From Desulfobacter sp. (GTDB lineage Bacteria; Desulfobacterota; Desulfobacteria; Desulfobacterales; Desulfobacteraceae): a stretch of DNA of 64,000 nt. Below the pieces are notes generated by a model that ran no database searches, was not told the DNA's origin, and saw only the letters and a program-made list of their open reading frames with translations. Position numbers and translations under genes: made by a program. Where the stretch lies: positions 4,088,001 to 4,152,000 of the forward strand of contig CP054837.1 in NCBI GenBank assembly GCA_028768525.1, given 5' to 3'. The first letter of the stretch is position 1; each line of letters opens with the position of its first letter. Shown one piece after another: positions 25,100 through 33,267 of the stretch.

Positions 25100-25894
25100 T
25101 TAGCTGTCATCTGGTAGGATGCGTTGTCGCACAGTATCGCCGGGATTGAGAAATGAGGTGACCAGGCATATGTCTGCCGGGCCAGAGGCCATGATCTGCA
25201 GGGCTGCCGTCTTTCCTTTCTTCACCAGGGCCGGTGTGTCCGCCTTGTTCAGTACCAGTACTTTTTTCATATGTTTCCCGGCCGATTTAAAGAGGCCTTT
25301 TTCAGATGCGGCCAGGCCGGCCAGGGTGGCCGGGGTCACCGGGGTGTCTGGTTCCTGGCCGGTCAGTTCGGCCAGGTGTTCCGGCCGGTGGACATGGGGT
25401 TCTGACAGGGGACTGCCCAGGCAGTCCAGGCCGATGCAGCCGGCCACCAGATGGGTTTGGGCCGGGATCACGGGTTCATGGTCTGCCGGGGCCTTTACCG
25501 GCCGCATCTTCGCCCCGTCCGCTTCAATGAGCACCAGGTCGAAGGCCGGGGGACGGAGCAGCGGGGCGAGTTCTTCCGGGGTGTATCCGGCCAGTTTCCT
25601 TCCCCCGGACCGGGTGCCCCGGGCGGCAAGGGCGACGGTGCCTGGAAGGAGGGGGCGCTCTGCCAGCCATTGGACCAGGCGTTCCGGCGGGCCGGTGAAC
25701 AGCGGCCCCGCCGGGCCGGAGTCCGGCGGTTTATATGCCGGGTTGAACATGGCTGTGGTGGTGGTGATGAGAACCGATCTGCCCCTGTCGGCGGCTTCCC
25801 GGGCCAGGGTGAAAATAAACGAGGTCTTCCCGCCCGCCCCCACCAGGGAAATTACGGTGGGAAATTTTAAGCCTAAGGCGTCAATGAGTTTCAT
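25100..25894 (-). CDS. yqeC: Selenium-dependent hydroxylase accessory protein YqeC
   Basis: A 264-residue P-loop protein of the YqeC family, associated with maturation of selenium-dependent molybdenum hydroxylases. A glycine-rich nucleotide-binding loop LVGAGGKTSF is at 17-26, followed by VLITTTTAMF and FDLVLIEADGAKMRPVKAPADHEPVIP (Walker B-like plus the family's EADGAK...PAxHEPV block) and VLNKAD near the end. The precise reaction is not established. The start at 25894 has GGGGAGG upstream and overlaps the end of mocA by 14 bp; an upstream frame of 37 codons is rejected. It is last in the six-gene hydroxylase operon. Confidence 0.88.
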   Translation of the reverse strand: MKLIDALGLKFPTVISLVGAGGKTSFIFTLAREAADRGRSVLITTTTAMFNPAYKPPDSGPAGPLFTGPPERLVQWLAERPLLPGTVALAARGTRSGGRKLAGYTPEELAPLLRPPAFDLVLIEADGAKMRPVKAPADHEPVIPAQTHLVAGCIGLDCLGSPLSEPHVHRPEHLAELTGQEPDTPVTPATLAGLAASEKGLFKSAGKHMKKVLVLNKADTPALVKKGKTAALQIMASGPADICLVTSFLNPGDTVRQRILPDDS

Positions 25895-26531
25895 CTTTAT
25901 CCTCCCCTGCCAAGAGGTCCTCGTAGTCCTCCGGGGTGTCAATGTCCATGCCGATGCCCGGATCGTCAACAGCGATTTCCCTGACCGCATGGGGATGCCG
26001 GCCAATCAGCACCCGCCCCCCCATGTCCCCGGACACTTGTCGCAGTTCGGGGAAAAAGCAGGCGTCAAAATAGACCGGGTTGCCCCGCCGGCCCTTGAAA
26101 ACGGGGATAAGGATGCTGCCCGGGTGGTTCCGGGCCGCTTCCCGGAGGGTCAAGAGGGTCTCTGCCCGTACCAGGGGCTGGTCCCCCAGCAGGAAGAGTG
26201 CGCCCCGTGCCGTTCCGGTGCTATCAAGCCGGTGGAGGCCCGCTTTCAGGGAGGCGGCCATACCCCGGGTGAAATCGGGGGTGACAATGATGTCCACGGG
26301 ATATGCGTCTAATTGTCTTTTGATCCGGTCCGCCCCATGCCCCAGCACCAGGATAAGTGGAGAGAGGCCTGCGGCAAGCCCCTTTTCCACGGCATGGGTT
26401 AACAGCGGCCTGCCCTTGAAGGGGAGGAGCTGCTTGGTATGGCCGCCCATGCGGGAACCGGTTCCTGCGGCCAGGATGATGCCGGCGATATTATCGGTTG
26501 AACCGGCCAAGGATGGCCCCCAGGACGGCAC
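25881..26531 (-). CDS. mocA: Molybdenum cofactor cytidylyltransferase-type protein (MocA)
   Basis: A 216-residue nucleotidyltransferase of the MobA-like fold. The nucleotide-binding signature IILAAGTGSRMGGHTKQLLPFKGRPLL (about 18-44) carries the LAAGxGxRMG motif with the downstream Lys; GDQPLV and RGNPVYF are family blocks. MocA enzymes attach CMP to molybdopterin to give the MCD cofactor used by xanthine dehydrogenase-family enzymes, fitting its place directly after the hydroxylase genes. It overlaps yqeB by 41 bp and yqeC by 14 bp. The start at 26531 is a GTG with no clear RBS; a TTG seven codons later (26510) is an alternative. Confidence 0.88.
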   Translation of the reverse strand: MPSWGPSLAGSTDNIAGIILAAGTGSRMGGHTKQLLPFKGRPLLTHAVEKGLAAGLSPLILVLGHGADRIKRQLDAYPVDIIVTPDFTRGMAASLKAGLHRLDSTGTARGALFLLGDQPLVRAETLLTLREAARNHPGSILIPVFKGRRGNPVYFDACFFPELRQVSGDMGGRVLIGRHPHAVREIAVDDPGIGMDIDTPEDYEDLLAGEDKDETH

Positions 26532-27366
26532 CGCCCAGGGCCCTGGCCTTGTCCGATATGGTTCGGCTGTAGGCGGCCTTTCCCCTGGGATCGATATCCC
26601 CGATTTTTTTCCCCGGGCCGACGGTCACCCCGTCGTGGATCAGCCCCCGGATGACGCCGTTTATTTTTGCTTCCACCGGCACCCCGTCCACATGGCCCAG
26701 GACCTGGCCCGCCACCACGGTATCGCCGATCCCTGCAATTCCTGTGAAGGCTCCGGCGGCCGGAGACCTGAGGAGGCGGTCTCCTGTGATGCCCATGACC
26801 GCTTCGGGCATGGAGGTATTGGGGGAAGGGCTGCCCTTTTCAATGAGCCTGCCCAGGTTGTGGCCCCGCCGGGTTTCAAGGGCCAGGTGGACATCCTCTC
26901 CTGCGGTGAACCCGGGGCCCAGGCCGAGGACCAGGGGGGCATCCGTCATTTGGGTGCCCAGATTTTTCTTGGCCACCACCGCATCCACGAGGACATGGGG
27001 AGCCACGGCCGCCACGGCCCGCCACTCAGGGTCTGCAAGCACGGGAATGCTGTCCTCTTTCCAGAGGTCGGGCACCTGCTGCGGAGACGGGGTCAGGCGG
27101 GCGGTGATCCCTTCCACCTCGATCTCTCCCGTATAAACGGCAGAGGCAAAGGCCACTTCCCGCCGGATCACCGTGGGCATGGGAGATTCCATGATGAAGA
27201 TCCGGCGGAGGCCGGCCCTGAACAGGGCATGGGCGATCCCGGTGGCCAGGTCTCCGCCGCCTTTGATGCCGATGACCAATTGGCTGAGGCGGGGCGGGTC
27301 TGTCTCCGGGTCCCATGCCTGGAGGGCCGGGGCATGGAGGGGCGGTGTCTGCGGATCAGAAACCAT
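26491..27366 (-). CDS. yqeB: Selenium-dependent molybdenum cofactor biosynthesis protein YqeB
   Basis: A 291-residue protein of the YqeB (EF2563) family, a marker of selenium-dependent molybdenum hydroxylases. Conserved blocks include VIGIKGGGDLATGIAHALFRAG (about 31-52), TVIRREVAFASAVYTGEI, and DAVVAKKNLGTQMTDAPLVLGLGPGFTAGEDVHLALET. The GGGDLATG loop suggests nucleotide or cofactor binding. It is thought to act in inserting or supplying the labile selenium ligand, but the mechanism is not known. The ATG at 27366 overlaps the 3' end of the large hydroxylase subunit and is preceded by GGGGCATCC. Confidence 0.9.
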   Translation of the reverse strand: MVSDPQTPPLHAPALQAWDPETDPPRLSQLVIGIKGGGDLATGIAHALFRAGLRRIFIMESPMPTVIRREVAFASAVYTGEIEVEGITARLTPSPQQVPDLWKEDSIPVLADPEWRAVAAVAPHVLVDAVVAKKNLGTQMTDAPLVLGLGPGFTAGEDVHLALETRRGHNLGRLIEKGSPSPNTSMPEAVMGITGDRLLRSPAAGAFTGIAGIGDTVVAGQVLGHVDGVPVEAKINGVIRGLIHDGVTVGPGKKIGDIDPRGKAAYSRTISDKARALGGAVLGAILGRFNR

Positions 27367-29638
27367 GGATGCCCCTGCAGATGGTCTCGGCGGTCATGGG
27401 CAGGGTCCTCAGCCTGAGTCCGCAGGCATTTTCAATGGCATTGGCAATGGCCGGGGCCGGGGTGTTGATGACCACTTCGCCGATGGACTTGGCGCCGAAG
27501 GGGCCGGTGGGCTCGTGGGAGGGCTTGAATTCAACCCGGAGGCTGCCCATGTCCAGCCTTGATGGGATTTTATACTGCATGAAGCTTGAATTCATCATCT
27601 TGCCGCTGCTGTTGTAGGTGATCTCTTCGGTCAGGGCCATGCCGATGCCCTGGACGATCCCCCCTTCGGTCTGCATCCTTGCCAGGTTGGTGTTGATGGG
27701 GGTACCGCAGTCCACCACCCCCACATAGTCCACCACAGATACCTGTCCGGTCTCGGTATCCAGTTCTATTTCGGCAAACCCGGCCATGAAGGGCGGGGGA
27801 GAGACCGGGCTGGAGGAGGTGGCCGAGGCCGACAAACAGGTCCCTTCCCCCACGGCCAGGTCGGCGGCCAGTTCATCCAGGGTGATGGCGGGCCCCTGAC
27901 CCGGCTTGCCGGCAAATACGGTGTTGCCGTCGAATTCCAGGTCGCCGGCATCCAGTTCAAATTTCAGGGCGGCCGCTTCCATGAGCTGCCTGATCAGGTC
28001 CTGGCCGGCCTTGACCACGGACATCCCTGTCAGGTAGGTGGTGGCCGAGGCATAGGAACCGGTATCGTAGGGGGAATGGTCCGTGTCCACCTGGGCCACG
28101 ATGATGCGGGAAAGGTCACAGTTGAGCACCTCGGCGGCCATCTGGGACAATATGGTGTCGCAGCCCGTGCCCATGTCCGCCGCCCCGATCATCAGGGTGT
28201 AGAAGCCGTCGTCCTGGAGGCGGATCTCCACCGAGGCCGTATCAATGTTGGCGATGCTGGAGCCCTGCATGGTGATGGCACCGCCAACCGCCCTGATCTT
28301 TGTATCCGAGATTTTTTTGCAGGGGAATTTATCCGCCCAGCCGATGAGGTCCTTGCCGTGGGCGATGCACTGGTCCAGGGTACAGGCGTTGAGCTTTTCC
28401 CCGTAATACCCGGGCATGATTTCCCCTTCTTTCACCAGGTTTTTCAGCCTCAGGTCCATGGGGTCCATGGCCAGCTTTTTGGCCAGTTCGTCCATGGCCG
28501 ATTCCATGGCAAATGTCCCCTGGGTGGCCCCGTAGCCCCGGTAGGCGCCGGCGGACATGGTGTTGGTGTAGACCACCTTGTAGGTGAACTTGATGGCACG
28601 GGCCTTGTTGTAAAGCGGCATGGTCTTGTGGCCGGAAAGCCCCACGGTGGTGGGACCGTGTTCCCCGTAGGCCCCGGTATCGGACAGGGTGTCCATGTGT
28701 ATCCCCAGGATGTTCCCGGTTTTATCGGCCCCCAGCCGGACCCGGATGGTCATGGCGTGGCGGCTGGTGGCTGCGGTAAAGCATTCCTGGCGGGTAAAGA
28801 CCATTTTGGCGGGCTTGCCTGTTTTCAGGGTGACAATGGCGGGGAATAGCTCGGCCACCAGGGTCTGCTTGGCCCCGAAGCCCCCCCCGATCCTGGGCTT
28901 GATCACCCGGACGTTCTGCCTGGGGATATCCAGGGCCCGGGCGGCAATGGCCCGGACGTGGAAGGGAACCTGGGTGGAGGCGGTGATGACAAGACGCCCT
29001 GTGTGGTCCAGATGGGTGAATGCCCTGAAGGTCTCCATCATGGCCTGGTTGTTGGCGCAGGTGCGGTAGGTCTGATCCACCACCACCTCCGCCGCGTCAA
29101 AGGCCGCGTCCACATCCCCGTGGGAAAATTCCCCGGAGCTGCAGATATTATTCTTCACATCGTTGCCGATGTTGAAATTGACGTGATAGTTCGCCTCGGG
29201 GTGGATGAGGCTGGCATGGCCATCTGCGGTTTCCGGATCCAGCACCGGTTCCAGGACCTCATAGTCCACCTCAATGGCCTTGAGGGCGGCCAATGCCTGT
29301 TTTTCCGTCCGGGCCGCCACAATGGCCACCGGGTCCCCCACATGGCGGACCCAGGTGTCCAGTATCCGCCGGTCATAGGGGCTGGGTTCGGGAATGGACT
29401 GGCCGGCCATGGTGAACCGCTTGTCCGGCACATCTTCATGGGTGAGGACGCAGGCCACCCCGGGCAGGGCCCTGGCCTTTTCCCTGCGGATCTCTTTGAT
29501 CTTTGCAAAGGCATGGGGGCTGCGCAGGATTTTTACGATGAGGCAGTTTTCCGGAGCTATATCGTCGGTGTAGACCGGTTTACCCGTGACAAGGGCCATG
29601 GCGTCCCGCTTGGGGACGGCTTGATTGACATATTTCAT
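27356..29638 (-). CDS. Molybdenum hydroxylase large subunit (selenium-dependent xanthine dehydrogenase family)
   Basis: A 760-residue molybdopterin-binding subunit of the xanthine dehydrogenase/aldehyde oxidase family, which hydroxylates purines or related N-heterocycles or aldehydes using water. Visible family motifs are GGGFGAKQ at 251-258, AGAYRGYGATQGTFAME, and a C-terminal FGAKSIGEVV with the catalytic Glu at about 721. The genes that follow (yqeB, mocA, yqeC) mark it as a selenium-dependent molybdenum hydroxylase, in which a labile Se replaces the sulfido ligand. No TGA-encoded selenocysteine is expected or seen. The start overlaps the Fe-S subunit stop by 4 bases. Substrate could be xanthine or another purine; not determinable here. 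Confidence 0.9.
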   Translation of the reverse strand: MKYVNQAVPKRDAMALVTGKPVYTDDIAPENCLIVKILRSPHAFAKIKEIRREKARALPGVACVLTHEDVPDKRFTMAGQSIPEPSPYDRRILDTWVRHVGDPVAIVAARTEKQALAALKAIEVDYEVLEPVLDPETADGHASLIHPEANYHVNFNIGNDVKNNICSSGEFSHGDVDAAFDAAEVVVDQTYRTCANNQAMMETFRAFTHLDHTGRLVITASTQVPFHVRAIAARALDIPRQNVRVIKPRIGGGFGAKQTLVAELFPAIVTLKTGKPAKMVFTRQECFTAATSRHAMTIRVRLGADKTGNILGIHMDTLSDTGAYGEHGPTTVGLSGHKTMPLYNKARAIKFTYKVVYTNTMSAGAYRGYGATQGTFAMESAMDELAKKLAMDPMDLRLKNLVKEGEIMPGYYGEKLNACTLDQCIAHGKDLIGWADKFPCKKISDTKIRAVGGAITMQGSSIANIDTASVEIRLQDDGFYTLMIGAADMGTGCDTILSQMAAEVLNCDLSRIIVAQVDTDHSPYDTGSYASATTYLTGMSVVKAGQDLIRQLMEAAALKFELDAGDLEFDGNTVFAGKPGQGPAITLDELAADLAVGEGTCLSASATSSSPVSPPPFMAGFAEIELDTETGQVSVVDYVGVVDCGTPINTNLARMQTEGGIVQGIGMALTEEITYNSSGKMMNSSFMQYKIPSRLDMGSLRVEFKPSHEPTGPFGAKSIGEVVINTPAPAIANAIENACGLRLRTLPMTAETICRGIHGF

Positions 29639-30111
29639 GACTGCCCCCCTTTGGTTCTCCCGGCCTTCTCACCCAGGTAGTTTTCTATGGCCCGGAGCTG
29701 GCCGGCATACCCGGTGCACCGGCAGAGGTTGCCCGCCAGGTAGTGTTTGATCTCCTCCGTGCCGGGATTGTCCAGCTCCCGCTCCATGGCCAGGACATTC
29801 ATGACCAGGCCGGGGCTGCAGTAACCGCATTGGTCCGCCCCCTGGGCGGCAATATATTCGCCGAAAGCCGCTGCCTCTTTTTCAAGGCCTTCAATGGTGG
29901 TGACCTCAGAATCCTGGGCCCGGGCGGCCAGCATGGCGCAGGAGAGCACGGGCCGGCCGTCCAGCCATACCGTGCACAAACCGCAGTTGGTTGTATCGCA
30001 TCCCTGTTTGACGCTTAAAAAACCCAGGGACCGCAGCAGATCTAAAAGCAGGGTGTCCGGGGCGATCTCTTCTTCACAGGCAATGCCGTTTACGGTGAAC
30101 TTCAATTGCAT
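29635..30111 (-). CDS. Molybdenum hydroxylase [2Fe-2S] subunit
   Basis: A 158-residue electron-transfer subunit with two [2Fe-2S] clusters. The plant-type ferredoxin cluster ligands are C38, C43, C46 and C58 (GCDTTNCGLCTVWLDG... LSC). The second, helical domain has C95, C98, C130 and C132 (QCGYCSPG and NLCRCTGY). It passes electrons from the molybdenum site to the FAD subunit. It overlaps the FAD subunit by 10 bp and the large subunit by 4 bp, showing tight translational coupling in the operon FAD - Fe-S - Mo subunit - yqeB - mocA - yqeC. Confidence 0.95.
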   Translation of the reverse strand: MQLKFTVNGIACEEEIAPDTLLLDLLRSLGFLSVKQGCDTTNCGLCTVWLDGRPVLSCAMLAARAQDSEVTTIEGLEKEAAAFGEYIAAQGADQCGYCSPGLVMNVLAMERELDNPGTEEIKHYLAGNLCRCTGYAGQLRAIENYLGEKAGRTKGGQS

Positions 30112-30890
30112 ATCTCTTCTATCCCCCTTTTTACCAGGACCTTGGCCAGATGTTCTCTGTAGCTGCGGCTTCCCCGCTGATTGCTTCCGAATTCCAGTTC
30201 TTCAACCACGGCGGTGCAGGCCGCCTCTATCTGCCCGGTATCGGGTTGGGCGCTGAGATATTGTGCCGCTGTTTCCGCCAGTTTCGCCTTTGCGGGCCGG
30301 GCGCCCAGGGCGATCTTCCATCCATTTTCGGTACGGCCCAGGGCCGCAGCCAGTACGGGAAAGTCCGTGGCAGTCTTCCGCAGGCTCTGGTAACTGGTTT
30401 TGACGGTTTGCTTGGGGATGGAAAGTTTTACCAGGATATCCCGCCCCGGAGAGGTTCCAAGAAAATCCCCCAGGGGAACGGCGCCGCCGCGGTACAGGTG
30501 GACCCGGGTATCCAGGATCAGCAGGGCCGTGATCAGGTCTGAAAAACTAAACCGGGAGAATACCGATCCGCCCACGGTGGCCAGGTTCCTGAACTGCACC
30601 CCCACAATGGCGGATACCGCGTCCCGGAGCACCGGCCCGAAGTTGTCAAAGAGCAGGGCCGAGGTTTCCACCTGCCTCAGGCAGGCCATGGCCCCGATGT
30701 CGATGCAATCCCCCTTATCCTCAATCCGATCCAGGCTTAAGGCCGACAGATCAATGCCCGTGTGAAACCGCCGGGTGCCCATGCGCATCCACAGCAGCCC
30801 CCCCAGGATCACGTTTTTTTTATCCCGGTGGAGCAGGTCGTCGGCCTGGTCAAGGCTTTGGACCCTGGAAAATTCTTTTAATTCAAACAC
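30102..30890 (-). CDS. Molybdenum hydroxylase FAD-binding subunit
   Basis: A 262-residue FAD-binding subunit (CoxM/XdhB type) that accepts electrons from the Fe-S subunit. It has the family's FAD-contact block IVGVQFRNLATVGGSVFSRFSFSDLITALLIL, containing the ATVGGSV motif, and a C-terminal domain with KALGARPAKA-like IALGARPAKAKL. The start is taken as GTG at 30890 because AAAAAGGAATACAAG precedes it with ideal spacing. A 20-codon longer reading from a TTG at 30950 has no RBS and overlaps AT-rich promoter-like sequence. First gene of the operon. Confidence 0.88.
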   Translation of the reverse strand: MFELKEFSRVQSLDQADDLLHRDKKNVILGGLLWMRMGTRRFHTGIDLSALSLDRIEDKGDCIDIGAMACLRQVETSALLFDNFGPVLRDAVSAIVGVQFRNLATVGGSVFSRFSFSDLITALLILDTRVHLYRGGAVPLGDFLGTSPGRDILVKLSIPKQTVKTSYQSLRKTATDFPVLAAALGRTENGWKIALGARPAKAKLAETAAQYLSAQPDTGQIEAACTAVVEELEFGSNQRGSRSYREHLAKVLVKRGIEEICN

Positions 30891-31107
30891 CTTGTATTCC
30901 TTTTTTACAGGTCTGTTTATGGGAAAAGAATATATCACAATCCGTCCCAATAGTCATGGAAGATATGGCGGCAGGGCAGGGCGGGAGGGCCCTGATCACC
31001 CTTAAGATAAATACGGATTTCACGGACGGAGGGAATTGGCCATTGCCGGATATCCGGGGCCGGTGTTAGGATACCGGCATTGGAAATAATTGAAAGGAAG
31101 GTGGATT

Positions 31108-31578
31108 ATGGCATTATTTCTGGTTCAGCACGGTATCAGCCTGGCCAAGGACCAAGATCCCCAAAAGGGCCTCTCCCCCCTGGGGATTGAGGAAACCCAT
31201 CGCCTGGCGCCGGTGGCCAGGGGGTACGGGATCGCTGTGGAACGGATTTTCCACTCGGGCAAAAAGCGGGCGGAGCAGACCGCGGAGATCTATCACCGGG
31301 CCCTGGAACTCGATACTCCCCCGGCGCCCATGGCCGGGATCAATCCCCTGGATGATGTCCAGACCTTTGCCGCAACCCTGGATCCAGGGGCCGGGTGGAT
31401 GGTGGTGGGGCATATGCCGTTTATGGAGCGGCTGGTCTCATTTTTGACCACCGGCAGTGAGGGGCTCCGGGTCTATGAATTCCAGAATTCCGGGATTGTC
31501 TGCCTGGATGCCGGGAGAGGCGAGGACGGGGAGTGGGACTGGTTTATCAAATGGACCCTCAATCCAAATATCAAATGA
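31108..31578 (+). CDS. sixA: Phosphohistidine phosphatase SixA-like
   Basis: A 156-residue histidine-phosphatase-superfamily protein of the small SixA type, which removes phosphate from phosphohistidine in phosphorelay or PTS proteins. The catalytic His lies in FLVQHGIS (His8); the usual RHG Arg is Gln here. The second conserved His is in VVGHMPFM (His102). HSGKKRAEQTAEIY corresponds to the family SxxxRAxQTA block. The start at 31108 has AAGGAAGGTGG upstream and is preferred over a TTG six codons before. The gene is divergent from the hydroxylase operon; with many kinases nearby, a role in phosphorelay damping is plausible but unproven. Confidence 0.85.
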   Translation: MALFLVQHGISLAKDQDPQKGLSPLGIEETHRLAPVARGYGIAVERIFHSGKKRAEQTAEIYHRALELDTPPAPMAGINPLDDVQTFAATLDPGAGWMVVGHMPFMERLVSFLTTGSEGLRVYEFQNSGIVCLDAGRGEDGEWDWFIKWTLNPNIK

Positions 31579-31611
31579 TTTTGTGCCCCCTTCCCGGGCG
31601 GGCAGGGGAAC

Positions 31612-33267
31612 TCATTTTTTTTGCTGCAGGTCGGCCAGCAGGGCCGCGGCCTGGGAGATCCGGTCCTCGGGCAGCAGGGCCTTCATGGCGGCGGCATCGG
31701 CAAATACCATGAGCAGGGCCAGGGCAAAGGATTTGTGACCATTGGCCAGGCCGGGCATGGTGGATGAGGCCGGTCCTGCATGGATGTCAAAGAAAATACG
31801 GTAAAATTCCCGCTGGGGTTTATAATGCAGGGCATAGGCGTTGAGGTGCTTTTTGATATCGGACACGGCCAGCGCTGTATCTGAAGATGCTGTGCACAGG
31901 TCCGCGTAACAGGCCTTGATCAGGGCCGGCCGGACAGCGGCCATGATTTCCCGGGACCGGTCCTGGGTGGCCCGGCAGACCAGATCGCACAATTCCATCA
32001 CGGCGGCCAGGCCGGTGCTGCCGGCGTCGTGAATCAGGCCGGTAAAGGCCTGTCTTAGGGCCTGTTTTTCATCCATGAGCCGCTCCTCCTCCAGCCCGAG
32101 GTTTTCCACGGCCCGGGCCGTTTCCTTGAGGGTCCTGGAGAGCTGGTCGAGGTCCGTTTCAGTGCGGCTTGCTGTTTCCACAGACTCTTTAAAGAGGAGA
32201 CGGAAAAGATCGAAATAAAGTGAGCCGAAGGGTTCGGCATTTTTAAATGTGCTGGCGTACCGGGTGATATCCGGGTAGTTGAACAGCATGTTCAGGCGGT
32301 AGCGCAGATGGGCCATCCCCAGGTTTTTCTGGATGTCCGGCGGGCTGTCTCCATCCGGCCTGGCGTTTAGGAATAGCCAGACCAGGTTTTGCCGGAGGGA
32401 GGCGTCGGTCTGGCCCAGGACCACGGCATAGGAGAGGTAGAGCACGCCCATGAGGCGGTGGGCGGCGGCCAGGTATTGATCTGTCTTTTCCAGGATGGAT
32501 AACACTGCGGTATCCAGCTTTTCCATGGACTTGAGATAGGTGCCGGGGTTGCCTTCCCGGGCCACCAGCCGGGCGCGGGCGGTCAGAATTTTGGAGAACA
32601 TCGAATCAATCTCCTGGATTTCTTTATGGGATTTGTCCAGGATTCCGGCCATGGCCCCTTCTTCCATGTCGGGCAGCAGGGCCCCGGCCAGCCGGCAGAC
32701 AAGGTCCGTATCGTTCAGGTCTTCCAGGTACTCCCGCCAGGGCCTGTCCCGGTCAAGGCGCTGGGCCAGGACGGCCAGGGTGTTGTCCACCAGGCCGGCG
32801 TAATCCCGCCCGTCGCCGGCTTTGGCGATAAGGGCCTTGAGGTCGGGGCTGAGAAGGGATTTATCCACTGTCCCCTTGTAGGTTTTAAGGTTGTTGAAAT
32901 AGGTGATAATAATATTGGTGGTCAGAAGCGCAATGGTGGGTTTATTGTCTGCGGCCTGGATATCTTCTTCGGACACGCTGAATCCGCAGTCAAAGGAGAC
33001 CGCTTCTGCACCCAGGGTCAGTTCCCGGAGCAGTTCGTAAAGGGCGGCAAGGTAGTCGTCGGCGCAGAGGGGGGCGGCTTTTTCGGCCTCCTTGAGAAAG
33101 AACCGGGTGATTTCCCGGGTGGGAACCAGGGGCCGCCCTTTGTCATCGCTCTTGTATTTTTCCAGGGGATGCAGCCCCTTTGCGCCTTTGCGAAGAAGGG
33201 TTGACAGGTTTCTGCTGTATAGCCTGCCCCTGAATTTTTTTATTCTGTCATTTCCGAATATTGTCAT
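31612..33267 (-). CDS. Uncharacterised cytoplasmic helical protein coupled to a FapA-domain protein
   Basis: A 551-residue hypothetical protein with no signal peptide or membrane span. It appears mostly alpha-helical, with a probable coiled coil around TETDLDQLSRTLKETARAVENLGLEEERLMDEKQALRQA (about 390-428). N-terminally it has a basic segment and GRPLVPTREITRFFLKEAEKAAPLCADDYLAALYELLREL. No known enzyme motif was recognised. Its start lies 20 bp inside the 3' end of the FapA-family gene, so the two are translationally coupled and probably act together. Confidence 0.75.
   Translation of the reverse strand: MTIFGNDRIKKFRGRLYSRNLSTLLRKGAKGLHPLEKYKSDDKGRPLVPTREITRFFLKEAEKAAPLCADDYLAALYELLRELTLGAEAVSFDCGFSVSEEDIQAADNKPTIALLTTNIIITYFNNLKTYKGTVDKSLLSPDLKALIAKAGDGRDYAGLVDNTLAVLAQRLDRDRPWREYLEDLNDTDLVCRLAGALLPDMEEGAMAGILDKSHKEIQEIDSMFSKILTARARLVAREGNPGTYLKSMEKLDTAVLSILEKTDQYLAAAHRLMGVLYLSYAVVLGQTDASLRQNLVWLFLNARPDGDSPPDIQKNLGMAHLRYRLNMLFNYPDITRYASTFKNAEPFGSLYFDLFRLLFKESVETASRTETDLDQLSRTLKETARAVENLGLEEERLMDEKQALRQAFTGLIHDAGSTGLAAVMELCDLVCRATQDRSREIMAAVRPALIKACYADLCTASSDTALAVSDIKKHLNAYALHYKPQREFYRIFFDIHAGPASSTMPGLANGHKSFALALLMVFADAAAMKALLPEDRISQAAALLADLQQKK

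Noticed and set aside
27356..29638. Selenocysteine codon in the hydroxylase large subunit
   Set aside because: The frame is open without internal TGA. In this enzyme group the selenium is a labile ligand at molybdenum, not selenocysteine.
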